From Apteryx mantelli (taxonomy: Eukaryota > Chordata > Aves > Apterygiformes > Apterygidae), in the NCBI RefSeq assembly GCF_036417845.1, contig NC_089994.1:15952001-16016000 (forward strand): a stretch of DNA of 64,000 bases, read 5' to 3'. Numbering within the stretch: the first letter of the stretch is position 1; each line of letters opens with the position of its first letter. Both the position numbers and the translations under genes were made by a program. The notes below the pieces were generated by a model. The model worked only from the letters and a program-made list of their open reading frames with translations, did no database searches and was not told the DNA's origin. Shown here piece after piece: positions 44,701-58,391 of this stretch.

Positions 44701-47700
44701 GATACCCAGCACAGGGTGCCTGCAGCCAGACTTGCAGTGTTTTGTCCGAATTGTCTGTAGTCTCCCTGAGGGGCCTCCGCTCTGGGAATTGGGCTCGAGT
44801 GAAGCCTCCGGGGTGCTCAGTTCTAACCTGGCTGTGCTTAGGGAGCCCTGTTAAATCTCCTGCACAAGCACCTTCGCTGCATGGGAGCTGAGAAGGAGCT
44901 CTCTTGGGGATCGGCGATGCTGCCTGTGCCCTCCCAGCCTCCTCAGATCCTGCCATGTCCCGGAGAAACCAGTGTTCCCCCTTCTAAAAACTATGTTTTG
45001 ATCTGTTTTTCCTTATCTCATTTATTGTGCTGAATCCTACAAAGTACCATTTCCTCCTCGTCTGCCTCGTGTTTTGTATTGCTTTTTTTTAATGCTGTTC
45101 CTCTGTAAGAGGGCCAGACACAGAGCTGAGGTAAAGCACAGCATCTCCATTGACTTCAGTGGGACTAGAGAGATTTACACCAGCTACACAGCTGGTCTGG
45201 AGTTTGTCTTTCCCCCAGCTTTTAGGCACGTTCCGGCTCTGTTGTGGATATTCACCAGCATTCCTATTTTTGTTCAGAGCACACACAGGATCTGCGAATA
45301 ACAGTTGTAAGGTATGGACACTAGCAGAAACAGCTTGGGTTTTATTCTGATTCCCACAGAAATGGCAGCTTTTAAGACAAAACCCTGTTCCTGTAATAAA
45401 GTTTTAAGTCTTTGTATATAGGATCTGGAGAAACAAATTTCAGCAGACCGTGACAAGGGAAGGAGCTGCATCTTGGCACCACGTTAACAAGTGGTGATCT
45501 GTACAACAGCTACTTCTGTGGCTGAGGACCAGTAGGACTGTCAGTGCACCTGCCGCATTTCGCAGAGACTAGGATTTTCTCGGTGAAAAGAGCAAGTTCT
45601 TGCCGAGAGGTGAACTGGAGAGAATTTTGCTAACTGGGTCTGTAGCTCATAACTGGAGAGACCAGTTTCCCTCAGTCCTGAGAGATGATAGCCAGCACAG
45701 TAGGCCATTCCTTACCTTACGTTACCAAGACAGCGGTGCAGACTTGCATGAGCAAATGGCTTCCTTGTTGCCCTCTACCGAGATAGCATGTTTGATATTG
45801 TTGTCTCTACTGAGGGGTTGGCTTTTTGGAGTGGGAGTAGTGATGAGAATACTGTCTCAAGGCAATGCAGAGAGCAAGGGGTTTGTATATTAGCAGGGTG
45901 GATAACTTCCAGGCAGTCCAGCTCATGCTTCCCTCCCTTTCCCTGCAATGTAAACTGAAATTTTACTTTGTGGGTTCTTCTTTTGATCTCTTTGGATTTG
46001 TTTAAACACTTCACACAGGTGGTCTTATGACTGTCATTGGATTTGGCATGTAATACAGTGCTGGTTCCCTGCTCATCTGAAGTCCATGTCAAGTTAAAAA
46101 TGATTTGAAAAGAAATGTTCTAAGCATGTTTCAGAATTTATTATTTTCAAATGAACTTGTTTAGCCATTTAGAAAATTGGCATTTTTGGCTGTGTCCATA
46201 CATGTCCATGGCTGTTCACTGTAGTATGGTTTTCATGATTAGCAAATCCCTTCGTCCTCCCCACCCACCATGTGTTGGTTCAATTGCAGAGTGGTTTTGG
46301 TTCATGTTAACTTGATTCCTTTTGGATAAAACTAAACCAGAAACTCTGCTCCAGTTGTACAACACTGATGCTCCGTCTTTTAATGGGAACATAAGAGTCT
46401 GAACCAAAGATTGGACGCCTTTGAACTGCATCTGTGGTGGGGACACTCAGTCCAGGGGCCAGACTAAATCTAGTCTGAAGTCACACCCCTCACCCCAACT
46501 ACATGTGGTATAGATGTACCAAATACTTTGATCTTCTGATCCATTCCGGTTGTGCCAAATAACTTACTAATGTAGAAATAGCCTGTGTTGTAAGCTGGAA
46601 AAGAAGAATGGTGGGGAATCCACTAACTGTCCTTTGCTTTTCTGATTAAAAAAAAGGTGGAAGAGGGGGGAGGAGGAGACATAAAACATGACCATTATCC
46701 ACATGGAAGGTTTAAATAGAACAACAGTACTAGAGGAAAGGTCCAGAATACTACAGATCAAAAGAGCAAGGCCTCTGGCTGTTACGATAAAGAATGCCCT
46801 AGTTCTTGAGAACGTATTTGTGTGTGTGTGCGCTAGTGTGGGTTGTTTTTTTTTTTTTGGAAAGGAAATAGTTTTATTCAAAGAAAGGTCTGTTTCTACC
46901 ATAAGGGCTGTTTGAGGGGGAAATAAAGTTGGGTGAAAGTATAACTTTCACAGCCAGTGCTATAAGGAATGTTTTGTGCAAATGAGAACTGGGTCTATTA
47001 TTTTAACTGGAAGTTATTGGAAGGTTGGGGAGAATTGGGGCTGTCAGTGTTTTAGCTCTGGGTTGGCAGCTCTTGTACAGTTCAGCATGTTGCTTGGCTG
47101 TGCAGTGGATCTGCTTGTGCAGACATGCATGGAGTGTCCCATGGATAGCAGGGAGTTCTAGCTGAAATTAAGCCAAAGTGTGTAGAGGGCTAAGGAATCA
47201 AATAGTCTCAGAGTGAGCCAGAGTACTACACCTATGATTCAGGCTGCGTTCAAATACTCGCCGCAGAAATGGCTGTGCTGGTTTAAGATGTTACCTCCTC
47301 CTTTGCTGGAGGATACTTGTCCCATAATGTAGCTGGCAGAGCAGCTCACGTGAATGTTTCTCTCATGTTTCATTGCAAAGTTATCCAATTTAGGACAGAA
47401 GAAATTACATTCTCCCAGTTAAAATATTCCAGCCTGCTTGTCTCGTACTGGATACTATCAGGAATCAAACGGCAGTCATCTGAAGCAGATGAGGAATGTT
47501 TTCACGCTGTGTGGTAGAGGCAGTAACTTCCAGCACAGGGCTCTCTATAAAGAGCTAATGAGTGCTACCCATCAAAATGGGAACAGCCTTCCTGTTGCAA
47601 ACAACTTCAGCTTGAAGCGAGTGTAAAACAGAGGTAGAAGCAGTGAGATTCCATGGGCTATGCCATGCGCCTCGGAGAAAATCCTGGCTACAGGGATCTC

Positions 47701-50700
47701 GCCTTATGTACGGTCATGTTCACGTGTACAAAGGGTTTGTAAAATGGCAGGAATTTACACAAGTTTTCCAGCATCTTACAAACTACAGGATAGTAGAGAA
47801 TCGTATATCCAGTGGGGTTGTTTCTTTACTCGTCTAAGTCAGTTCTGCATGTATAACTTGGTGAGCTGAGTAACTATTACTGATTTTATTTTGCTGCTTG
47901 TGAGGGTAAAATGGGGTGAAAATTGAGCTGTGTGGATGTCATGGCATCCACTTGAAGCAAATCAGGTAAGAATACCCCAGTGTTCCTGCTCCCACTGCTT
48001 CCTTGTGGGGTGCACAGGGCTCTGGTGAGCTCCCTTTCCAGTTATTTTTCCAGCAGGCAACGGCAACAGATTTAGGAATTAAAACTCAGACCAGCAAATT
48101 GATATCGCTACTCAGGCTTCAAGACGGTAGAGGAGGTTTGTACAGATCCATTCAGCTCCTATCAGAAATTAATGGGAAGATTTGTGGTCAATGGGAGTTT
48201 AGGCATATAAAGCTTGATTTTAGTTCCTTTGTCTGCCAGGGTGTTAATTGGGGCTCAGAGAGACCACTAGAAGGAGGAGGTTTTGATGCAAAAATCTTAT
48301 TTCTTTTTGTTGCATTGCTAGATCCCCAAGATTAATAAAGCATAATATTCTTAAAAAAAATCACTATTTCTGTGGGGGAAAATGCTTTTGAAAGTCTTCT
48401 GCTTGAATACAGAAATAAGGATATTGTTGGCACAGGAATAAATGTGTTAATAAAAAGCTTTGTATACATTTAATTGGGAAAGTGGAGGGAGGAAAGTGTG
48501 TATATTAATTTAGGTTTTAAATAACAGCAAGCACTAAGACAATTTAGGATGTAATACAGAGTCTCACTTAAGTTCAGTACCAAACACACTCCTTTTTCAA
48601 TTCTGTCGATTCTTAACTGTCTTGTCTCCATTGTTATTTTAACATGAGAAAGCAAGCCTCAGTTTAGATCTCCTCCCTTTTTTTTTCTTTCTGCTGAATA
48701 CCTAGTCATCAAACTGATTTTCTGACTGGGTCTCGACTGCGAGACTTGCTGGCCTAATTTTTCTTAGTAACTATAATAGCAGCAGCTGGTGTTCCTTTCT
48801 TTTTTTTCTTTTTTTTTTCCTTCCTCTCTCTCTCTCTCTCTCTCTCCTTTCTTTTAAATCTGAGATATACAGGATGCTCAGACTTGCAGATGTAATTTTG
48901 GGTTAATTGAGTAATAGTCATCCAAGACTCATGGACTCTCCCTGAGATTAATGTACAAAGTGACAGGTCAAAAAGCTCAAGGTCCATTACCCTCTGAGAT
49001 ACTAATATCCCCACAATTAATTTCATTTTTATGATTGCATCATCTTAAATTGAGGTGAAATCAAGGATTTTTCATTTTTTCTCCCTCCAGCTGAGTTTGA
49101 CTGGCGCAACTTCTGACACGGGTGCGTGGAGGCTGGTACCATGGCCAAGTCAAATGCTTTTCTTTGTTCTCTGGGCCTGCTGCTGCTGATAAAGTGGTCG
49201 GCGCATGGCATTATGTCTTATTACATTTTTGATGCAGACTGCAAAGAAACGGGTAAACTCACCATGGTTACCACGATCTGTCATTTGGCAGGGCATTCCG
49301 TACTCAGCAATGGCCTCTAGTGTCTGCATCACAGCTCTGCATATATTGTGGGTAAAGTAGACAATGCAGCACCCCTGGCTGCTGAAGCGACAAGTCTATT
49401 GATCTGATCGCTAATTTAAATCAGTAGCGGTGCTAAAACTCCAGCAGCAGGCCCTCCTGGATAGTTGTCTACTGAAAGTTCCTCTTGCTTGTTTTTATAA
49501 TTCAGCGTTAATTCAGTCACTGCTGGGATCCAGCTCCCATGCTGAGACCAACTAGTGTCCACTGCAGTGCCTTGTGGAGCTGGCTTTCCCATCTGTGAAA
49601 CTTTCTCGGTCAGCCGCTAGATTTGCTGCTTTGTCTTGCCACATCACATGCCTGGAAGTTTTTGTTCTTATCTAGACATTCCTTGCCTTATCTTCATACA
49701 AACCAAGAATGTGTCATTGTTTAAATCAACATAATCTGCAACAATCAATAAAGTATCTGTACTGTATTATCATCAACTGATACAGTGGTGGTGAATGATC
49801 TTGTTTGCTGTTTTTCATGGACTGCAGCTAAGGTTTGTTCTGTGGGTAAAGCAGGATTGCGGCGCCTGGTCGTCTGAGTCCCTGCCTTGATTCTGAACCA
49901 GTTTGGAGCTCCCAGGTCTTGTATGTATGTATGTATGGGGGACTGCTTGCAGTAACAGTTTAGGAACAAGTCTTTACAGGATGGGTCTTTTGTTTTATTG
50001 TACATGAGGAAAAATTGCTTAAGTCTTTCTTTGCTTAATTGAGGTAATTAAACCTTCCTACCTTGCAGTGCAAGGGACTCATTAATGTTTTTAAAGCATT
50101 TTGAAATCCTTGGAGGAAGATGCAGTTTGCTGTTGTGTCATGTTTGATAACTGTTGAAATTCAATCATCTAGACTTGAAATATTGACTGAGCTGTACATA
50201 CAGAAATCTTGCAATTGTTCACATATTTTGAGCTGATAATGTAATGAACTAATTGAAAATGTAGCTGACAACTCTGGTGTTCCTTCACAGCGCAGGAGCT
50301 GTGCTCTATGGGTGTGTGGCTTTTTGTGTGTGTGTGTTTTTTTTTTGTTTTGTTTTGTTTTGTTTTTTTTACTGTGCTTTAGCAAAATGTGATAATTAGC
50401 TCCATGTGAAACCTGAGTAATGGAAATGCAGACTGTAGCACCCTAAAATTTAGCAGGTTAATTAAAGACAAAGGAGGAAGTTTGCTTTTTTTAAGGTGGC
50501 CTACTGATCATCCCATTTTACCATCACTAGGTTTTCACTAGTGAACTAGTTAAAATTAAAAACACACTCTCTTCTTGTAGTGAAGATGACACCATGATGA
50601 TATCATGTGATTAATCCTAAAGTGGAAAAAGATTTCCCAACTGAGGAGGACAGGGAGTCTCTGTCCCGCTGTGTTTAGCAGTGCTTTTATGGTGTAACTG

Positions 50701-53700
50701 CTGGCTTTTTGTTTCTCTCTTTTTGTCGTGAGGGAAAATCTGAATGAAATCACTTGCAACTTGAAAACAAAAACAATGATTTACATAGTTTTGAGTCCCG
50801 GTGACTTGTAGCATGGGTTTAATTTAAATTCAAACAAAGTCTGGTAAATAAGATCTGTTTCTCATGTGGGAAAACAATTGGGAATTTCAGCAAAGGAGTT
50901 TGTAAGGGGAAAGATTTTTCAGACAGCAGCCAGTCTGTGTCTGCTGCCTGCAGGCAAAGACAGCAGCAACAGTGGATGCAGGGGCACTGCAACTGCAAGA
51001 GTAGAAAAGAGCTGCTAACTCTAGTGGTGTAATGCTCCCTTAGTCCTGAGTCTACAATCCGTAACCAGCAGGTCTTGCAACACTGTTGTAAAACGGGCAG
51101 CATAATCAGGCCCTCTCAGAAAAAAACAAAAAATTATTTTGATATTTCTCAATTCCAATTTCCTATGTTGAAAAATTGGGAAAAAAGTGTTCTGATTCCT
51201 CGATTTTTGAGTAGTTTTTTCAATAGATCACATTAGAGTCTGTTTCTATAACTTTTAGTTGACTTGATACCCTGTTGATTTGAATATAATCTGAATATGA
51301 TCTTTTATAACATTAGAACATGTAACCATAACCAAAAGTGATGTTATTTTTCCTTTAGTTTACTTGTGCAGTACAGTCTGACTGGCTAAAAATGTTTGAC
51401 ATCACACAAAGAGGAATAATGGTAGCAACTCTTCAACTCCGATGTTTTACAATGAGCAGCAGATCTGATGTACCTCATCTGACTGTCCCCTATGAATAGT
51501 TTTGGCATCAGCTGGAAATAGTATTGAGGGTAACTTGCATTGACTGTGTGATGACACTTTAAGTTGCAAAATTGCTTTCAGATAACTTGTACTGAAAAGG
51601 TAAAAATAGCACAGTACATTAGACTCATCTATGTGGAATGTATATATGCAAAAATAGGGCTCCTTAATATTTACAGTTTGTCTAGGCAGAACAACCTGTC
51701 ATGTTACACTCTTTCACTTTTAGGCAAACAATTTGCACTGATAATGTTGCAGGCTGTGCTATTTTCAAATGTACAGCGAACATCAGAGAAGTGTTAATTT
51801 AACTGTTCTCTTCCTCGCAAATAGTGTGACTCTGAAATGGTATTAGTGTGCTTAGAAAGAGGTGAGAGGTCATGGCTTTAGAAAAGAGAAAAGTTATCTA
51901 GAATGTGTCCCAGTATAACCAGCTAATCTATCTCTAGATAATAACTGCATTTTTTTTCCTTTTCTCTTTACAGCTGGGAGTGTTCATTCCCCCTCCACAA
52001 GTATGGCAACATCTGCACAATACAGACAGCTTATAAATGACTATGGACCCCCATCTCTAGGCTATACGCAAGGGATGCAGGTATAGTTCAGCTAGTTGTT
52101 TTTCTTTAATCAGATCACTGACCCTAGGTTTGCATAGTAGTATGAATTGTGGCCTGTAATCTGAGGTGTTCCTCCCTCCCACCTAGCTTTGAAATCAAAC
52201 CCAAATGGCAGACTGATTCATCGCACATGTCTTGGGATCAAATTAGACTAAGCAGAGTGCTGAGTGAGATTAGTTACTAATTAATTGTTAGTTCCTCCAT
52301 TTCTGACTAATAGTGAACCATGTCTTGAGTTATGTTCTGATAATAAGGGCTATAACATATTATTTGTTAAAAAGTAATATCCCTACATCTTTAACTGTTT
52401 TCCTTGGGTAAATTTATACTTTAAAATTTACAGCCTCATGAAATGTGTGTTACAGAGATTCCTATGGGCTGCTTTCATGAATCTAGCTGGTAAACTTTCT
52501 GTGAAACGTTTTTAACATCTTAACAGGATTCCCTTGTCCTCTGGGTAGCTTTCTTGTATCTGCTCCCCAATCTCTCCGCCTAGTGAACTCTTCCACAAAA
52601 TACACACCTAAACATTACAGAATCTCAGAAGCGTTGAGTTTGGAAGGGACGTTTGGAGATCATCTTGTCCACCCCCCCACTCAAACAGGGTCACCTAGAG
52701 TAGGTTGCCCAGGACCCTGTCCGGATGGCTTTTGAGTATTTCCAAGGATGGAGACTCCACAACCTCTCTGGGCAACCTGTTCCAATGCTCAGTCGCCCTC
52801 ACAGTAAAAAAGTTTTTCCTTATGTTCAGAGGGAACTTCCTGTGTTTCAGTTTGTGCCCATTGCACATTGATAAAAGCAGAAGGAGAGTTAAATAAGCAG
52901 TTCTCAGGTTGCTGTTTTTGCAGGACTGATTGAACTTATGTTTCACTTAAGGTCCCAATCCTGCAGCCGCATCCTCCCAGCTGATCCCTATTTTCCAAGG
53001 GTGCATAACATTGTGTCCAACTGTAGGAGCAAATGCAAAAAGAAATCATGTTCATGTAATAAAATTGAAATTTTATTTTTTAATAAAGTGTCTTCCAGGG
53101 CAGTATCTGGTATTTCATGAATTTCAGGTTGCTGCTTGTTTTAATTATTTTGTTTTTAGCAGTATTTAATTGAGATGATTCTACTTCCAACTACAGGGCA
53201 CCAGCAGCAGTCAAGTACCACAGAGCAAATATGCAGAACTTCTAGCTATCATAGAAGAATTAGGAAAAGAGATTAGACCCACATATGCTGGGAGTAAAAG
53301 TGCGATGGAGAGGCTAAAACGAGGTAATGTTTAAAATTATTTTTAAAAAAGTGTCCTATACTCTTTTTGCATAAACTGCTTAAATACTGTTTCATGACAA
53401 CTGTTTCCTTTGAAAGGAGACAGCTCTCTTGAGCTGGTTATTAAGCTAGGCGTATTAACAAGCAACTGAATCTTTGGGATATTCTGTTCATGCTGTGTTT
53501 GATAGATAAACCAGTGAATGAATGTATTTCATGTGCACAAAGAGAGTTTCAGTTAATAATTCAAACCTTATTTGTATCCCTTAATGTGTCTATCGGACAC
53601 ATTCTGTCAGATTCCTGGTGACTGACTTACCCCTTCAATTCCCTTTTCTGCCTAGACTCTAAAATATACAGTCAAGCATTGTTTACTTCCTCTCGTAAAC

Positions 53701-56216
53701 ATCACCCTTCTACTTGACCCAAGAGTCTCTACTGAAGTGTATTTTGCTTAAAGAAATTTTACGTTGTGCTAAATCACACTGAGCCGGTGGTGAGAAGGGC
53801 TGAAAAAAAAGAGATGTAGTTAATGAAAGCTGTGCAGAGACTAAGACTTCAAGCATACGTATTCCTCCTCTATCTGGAGTGTCTGGCTGCTTAGGCTCCA
53901 TTACTTATTGTCAAGTGGACATCATTAGGAGTCCACTAATCAGGGTCTAACAGTGTCCCAGGCCTAGCTGAGGAGGCCTCTTTAGCTTTGCTTAGTCAGC
54001 TAAAAAGGGTCACGTAATTGCCCCTTCCTTGCAGTGTAAAAGAAACCCGCACATGCCCTACCGCTGACATCAGTTTGACATTGTCCTCCGCAGGAGACAT
54101 GCGAGGGATATTTCTGAAGGAGCAGTGGGACATTCCACCGCTCTAGCTCCTGAAATGACCCCGAAAGGCCCTCGACAACAGTTGTGCTGGGTGTTCTGTC
54201 CTCTGCCAGCATGATAGTTACCTTTTCCTCCCTTTCCTTGGTCCTTGTGCCGAGTTTGGCTCATGCATTCAACCTTGAATGGGAATCTTACTGTAACAGA
54301 CCAACTTCACCACCTTGCAAATCCCCTTTACATTTACCCAAGACTACAGAGCTGTGTTTAAGACTCAGCCATTATAGGAGAGTAATATATCTGCCATGAC
54401 ATGCAATAAAATGACTAGTAGCTGTTCTGGGAAAGGATGCAATAAAGTCTGCTGATGAGTGGTAAGTGGAATCTGGCCCAGCTAAAATCAATGTTGCTGG
54501 AGTCTCTCTTTATTGCATTGCCTGAGTCAGTATTAATCATGAATGGCAATAGGCTAATGGGGACAACTTGAGAGACACCAGGAGAGAGGCAGATGTTCTC
54601 TTTGCTGAACAGCTCAGTTAGGTGAGAGAAAGTTGTTTTGGTATTGCAGTGAGTATTTAGTTTGTTTGCTAATGTAGGTTTAAGATTCAATGCTGCAAGT
54701 GTGACTGGCATGCCAGTATTGCAAAAAAATCCCAAATAAATACCTTTTGCTGCCATCTTTTGGTCACAGACATATCCCTCTATCCATTTTGGGAGCCTTA
54801 TGGCTGAAAGAGCATATGCAGGTGTGAGAGAAAGACTGAATGAGGGTACCCACATGTCTGCAGCCTCCATGGCTGTGTGGAGGTTCTTCCTGAATAAAGT
54901 CTCTGTCCCCAGCTCCACCTGCTCCTCAGGACAGAGGCTACTGACCTCTAAAACTGGCCAAATTCCCAGTGTTCTACATAATTCAGGGTAGCTCTGCTGC
55001 ATAAACTGGGCATCCTGCCACCATATCCAGGTCTAATGTGCTGCTTCGAGTATGCATCCCTGGATCCCACAGCTGCAGGCTTTACCTGCTACGTGTCGAT
55101 TTAACCCTCTGCAAAGCCTTGGACCCTAGGAGTCCCAGGTCACTGTTCCTTGGGGGTAAAGGCTGTTGCTCTGATTTGGGCTAGCAGCCCTCAAGAGACA
55201 GAATCCATTATCTCTAAATGGAGATTAACATTGCTCTGTTGCCTTACTGTGGTTTCCCCACCTTGTTAAGGAGCATGATTGATTAGAGAAATCGCCCTAG
55301 TCTCTATCTGGTCCTGTCAGTAGAATATAGCCTTGTTTGTCATGGGGAAAATCTGCCCAGAATGTCTCATATTTTAAGATCTTACTCAAGCTCTTGTTCT
55401 TCTAGCAGCTCTGAGAATATGAATCTAGATTCCATTCCAGGATTAAGAATCAAGGTTCAGATTGTTGGAACTCAATGCAACAGGACTCTTAGTGGAAAAT
55501 TCCAGCTTACATCTATCAAATAAGAATAGATATGGCAGCATGTAAAGTAGTGATGATTTACACTGGGAGCTGATCCAGGGTTAGGAGATAACTTTGTGCA
55601 CACACCACTAAAAATTTCCTCTTATTCTTACAAGAGGCAGAACCTGTGTTGAGGCAGTATTATGAAGACTCAGATTTTGATGCATCCTCTCTGAGGAGAA
55701 TTACCCCATGGCATTAATTTAGGCTTTTAGAGCTTGCTAAAATGACTCCCCAAATTACTTCGTCGTCTTTCACCCCACTGTAGCAAAATAACTGACAGGT
55801 AGGCAAGATGATTTTTTTTTTCTCTAGTTAAACTCCTGATTTTAAAGAGGCCTGCACTGCACCTTAATTAAGGTGTACCTGTCACTGCAGATCTACAAAG
55901 CTTATAATGCTCCGATTCCTGGTTTGGTCCCTTTTCAATTTATAATGACAGGTTGGAAAAGTCAACTTCTCTAGCAGAGGCTAATGTTTGGGAAGGATGT
56001 GGCGGGAGAAAAAAAAAGTCTCCTTTTTCTGAAGCATGCTGTGATAGCTTTGGTAACTCAGAATAGAAATACATAAACCTTTCTGTGGATTGTCATTGCA
56101 AGAGTCACCTGAATAAGATGATTTAAAAAATGTCCAATTCTTTTGCAGGCATTATTCATGCTAGAGGACTAGTTCGGGAATGCTTGGCTGAGACTGAACG
56201 AAATGCAAGATCCTAG
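41650..56216 (+). CDS. CDK2AP1: CDK2AP1 (DOC-1), CDK2-associated protein 1
   Basis: Small nuclear protein of the CDK2AP/DOC1 family. In vertebrates it binds CDK2 and DNA polymerase alpha-primase, restrains the G1/S transition, and is a subunit of the NuRD chromatin complex. Coding exons: 41650-41716, 51974-52080, 53197-53323, 56149-56216; 369 nt including the stop, 122 residues (human 115 as I recall). The core [59 protein letters not shown] and [15 protein letters not shown] is nearly identical to human, including the C-terminal TER motif tied to CDK2 binding. Two starts are possible: MSLG at 41650 (G at -3) and the human-like MSYK at 41662. I chose the first because it is upstream with a good context. 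Intron 1 is 10.3 kb. Confidence 0.97.
41717..51973 (+). other. CDK2AP1: CDK2AP1 intron 1
   Basis: A 10.3-kb intron. The first 600 nt are CpG-island sequence and the rest is ordinary mid-GC DNA. I recognised only simple repeats: a pyrimidine tract at 48793-48855, four GTAT units at about 49921-49937, poly-A at 43208-43229 and T-rich runs. No embedded gene or RNA was recognised. Confidence 0.7.
48793..48855. repeat. Polypyrimidine tract with (TC)n
   Basis: About 60 nt of nearly pure T/C including roughly 11 TC units, in CDK2AP1 intron 1. Homopurine-homopyrimidine tracts can form triplex DNA (known property, not shown here). Confidence 0.9.
51974..52080 (+). CDS. CDK2AP1: CDK2AP1 coding exon 2
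   Basis: [20 protein letters not shown], then [15 protein letters not shown]. Acceptor CTCTTTACAG. The donor CAG|GTATAG is phase 0. Confidence 0.96.
52612..52890 (-). mobile_element. CR1 LINE 3' fragment, antisense
   Basis: On the - strand the fragment reads the C-terminus of CR1 ORF2 ([20 protein letters not shown], ending VLGNLL) followed by the CR1 3' end. On the + strand this appears as TTTGGAAGGGACGTTTGGAG. It is 5'-truncated and lies in CDK2AP1 intron 2. The tail frame is still open over about 80 codons, suggesting it is younger than the other LINE pieces here. Confidence 0.92.
53197..53323 (+). CDS. CDK2AP1: CDK2AP1 coding exon 3
   Basis: [20 protein letters not shown], then [20 protein letters not shown] and KR. 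This is the structured DOC-1 core. Donor GAG|GTAATG, phase 1. Confidence 0.97.
53324..56148 (+). other. CDK2AP1: CDK2AP1 intron 3
   Basis: 2.8 kb with no recognised repeat or RNA. A 195-codon antisense open frame (55002-54415) has no recognisable similarity. Confidence 0.6.
56149..56216 (+). CDS. CDK2AP1: CDK2AP1 coding exon 4 (stop)
   Basis: [20 protein letters not shown], then RS and TAG at 56214-56216. It includes the TER motif. The acceptor is CTTTTGCAG. Confidence 0.97.
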
Positions 56217-56963
56217 CCCACTAATTCAGTTACAAGATTTTCCATCTCTTAATGAAGAAAAAGTAATACTTGTTCCTTTGACTCTTGAAACATTCAGATG
56301 AGTTCATTTATTTTGAATGTTTTACCTTTTTTTGCCCTTACAAAAGTGTATAATTAAGAATGAAAAAACAAGGATTTTTCAACTTACTGATGGTTTGCAT
56401 TTTGTAAAGACATTAAAACTCCCCAAAATGTTTCTAAAACATGAAAACTGAATTGCATGCAGAGGAATGCTCTCTCTCTCCCAGGCTATATTTCAGTTCT
56501 CTTCTTAGCCAGCCACAGTCTCATTCTGTTTTTCTTTTGACTATATTCACTTAACCCCAAACTATCAAAGTTTGACATAAACTCTAAGGATTTTTTTTAA
56601 TAAATGCAGAATAGCATGCTGTACCTAGTAGTCTGCTATGTCACAATTTGTCATACAGCATAGACCCTGCTTAGAAATAACCTTCCCCTCCTCTTATTTT
56701 TCCTTTTTTGTTCGTTTTGCATAAACATTTGCATGACTGTTAGTGCTTTGAAGTCCATTTAAAGTGCATGAGTTATATGGAAAATAGGGAAACCTATTAA
56801 ATAATAACAAGGTCCCAGAAAGCTAATTTCTACATTAAGGCTGGAGATTTCAGTTTTAAGTTTGCCAAAAAAGAAAATTCTGGATAAATTACTAAAACTG
56901 TTATTTGCATCTTTGTATGTATTTATTACTTGATGTAATAAAGCTTATTTTCATTAACAGTTT
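56217..56963 (+). other. CDK2AP1: CDK2AP1 3' UTR
   Basis: AT-rich sequence ending near AATAAA at 56937-56942. The end is placed about 20 nt after the signal by convention, not seen directly. Confidence 0.7.
56937..56942 (+). terminator. CDK2AP1: CDK2AP1 poly(A) signal
   Basis: Canonical AATAAA 721 nt after the stop codon, followed by TTATTTTCATTAACAGTTTG as the T-rich downstream element. Confidence 0.7.
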
Positions 56964-58391
56964 GTATTAAAACTATGTACAGTCACTTTAATCAAATTCA
57001 CACTTTGTATACGAGAGAACTCTCAATAGATAAAGGTTTAACCTTCACGCAGGAGGCTCAAGTTCAAGAACAGCCTAGAGAATGGGACTGCAGAGTGCTG
57101 GAGACTTTCCATCCATGGCACAGTCCTGATGCAGTCATCTCTGCAGGAAGGAGGTACAGTTGCTAGGTAGTCTCCATTGTTTTTAAAATACACACTAGGG
57201 CTTTGGTTCTGAAAGCTCTCTCCCTTCATTGTTGAAGGTCAGAATTCAGTGGCAGCCTGTGACGTTTCTGTCCAAAAATTAAAGACAAAGTTGCCATTTG
57301 GCAATTAGACTTCTTAACAGTATTAAAATGGAAAAGTATGCTTCACTACTGGCTCCAAACTAACAGTAATAAAGGAAAAGTGGCTGTATGTATTTGCTTA
57401 AAATAGGAAACTTTCAAGATGAGTGACGATACTGAAATGCACAAACTGCAGCACAGTATAAATATAGTAAAAGGACTGTAAATGTACCACATACAATCAA
57501 ATCTAAATCCTAAGGAAATGAAGTAATCTAGAATATCTGATACATATGGAACTACAGATACTTGAAGATAATAGAACATTCAGAGGAAAAAAGTTATTTA
57601 CATCGTATCTTGGATGAATAGGACTGTTGCATTGGCATGTAGCTTCCAACATGTGTTTTTCTGCTTTTTTTTTTTTAATCTGTAATGATCTAATTCTACA
57701 TTTGAGCTGGAAGAAAATACCTGATCAACCATCACTTGCAGGAGCAACACTCCCCCTTCCCCCATGTTCTTCACTGCTCTAGGTAAGATCTGTAAAGCTG
57801 CTGTTGAAACTTCATTCTGAATTGAGTGGAACAAGAACATTTATGCAGGCAGTTCAGCTGACAGATCTGAAGGGGGCAGCCAGCGATTGGCCACTCTTGT
57901 ATCAGCATGTCTGTTTACACCATCACAAGTGGTATCACAAAGCAGCTTTTTTTGTGTCTCAGCTTAATCAGTTCACTGTTTATGCAGGATTTTGATGTCA
58001 GTGGAGGCAGTGGTCAAGTACAGATGGAAAGTTGAAACTTTTTATGGGTGTTCTTATGTATCGGAACTCCTAAGGGATCGAGTTTTCTTTTTGTCTCCGT
58101 TAACAATAGTGGAAACTTTATCATCCCTTTTCAAAATGATTGGATTATCATCTTTTGAATTTGGCAGAAAAACTGATTACTGAACGTGAGTAATGAGATG
58201 ATGGCAGACAGAAGAAGGAATACATGACTGCTTTTAATACTTCAGTTTTACAGTAATAGCAGGTCACTACTTAATATTTTTAGTTGTGCTTATGAAGTCC
58301 TACAACATCTGTCAGTTAGAAAACTGCATTCAGATATAATGACATATTCTTTTTCCCTTACCCAATTAGGACAAGTCAGTATTTCACATGT
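56964..58391 (-). other. MTRFR: Region after the MTRFR stop, probable 3' UTR
   Basis: No gene recognised. Minus-strand ATTAAA variants occur at 58232 (approximate), 57675 (approximate) and 56987-56992. The last would place the MTRFR 3' end against the CDK2AP1 3' end. Which one is used is unknown. Confidence 0.4.

Noticed and set aside
52695-52946. 83-codon - strand frame considered as a host gene
   Set aside because: It is the C-terminus of CR1 ORF2 from a truncated LINE copy.
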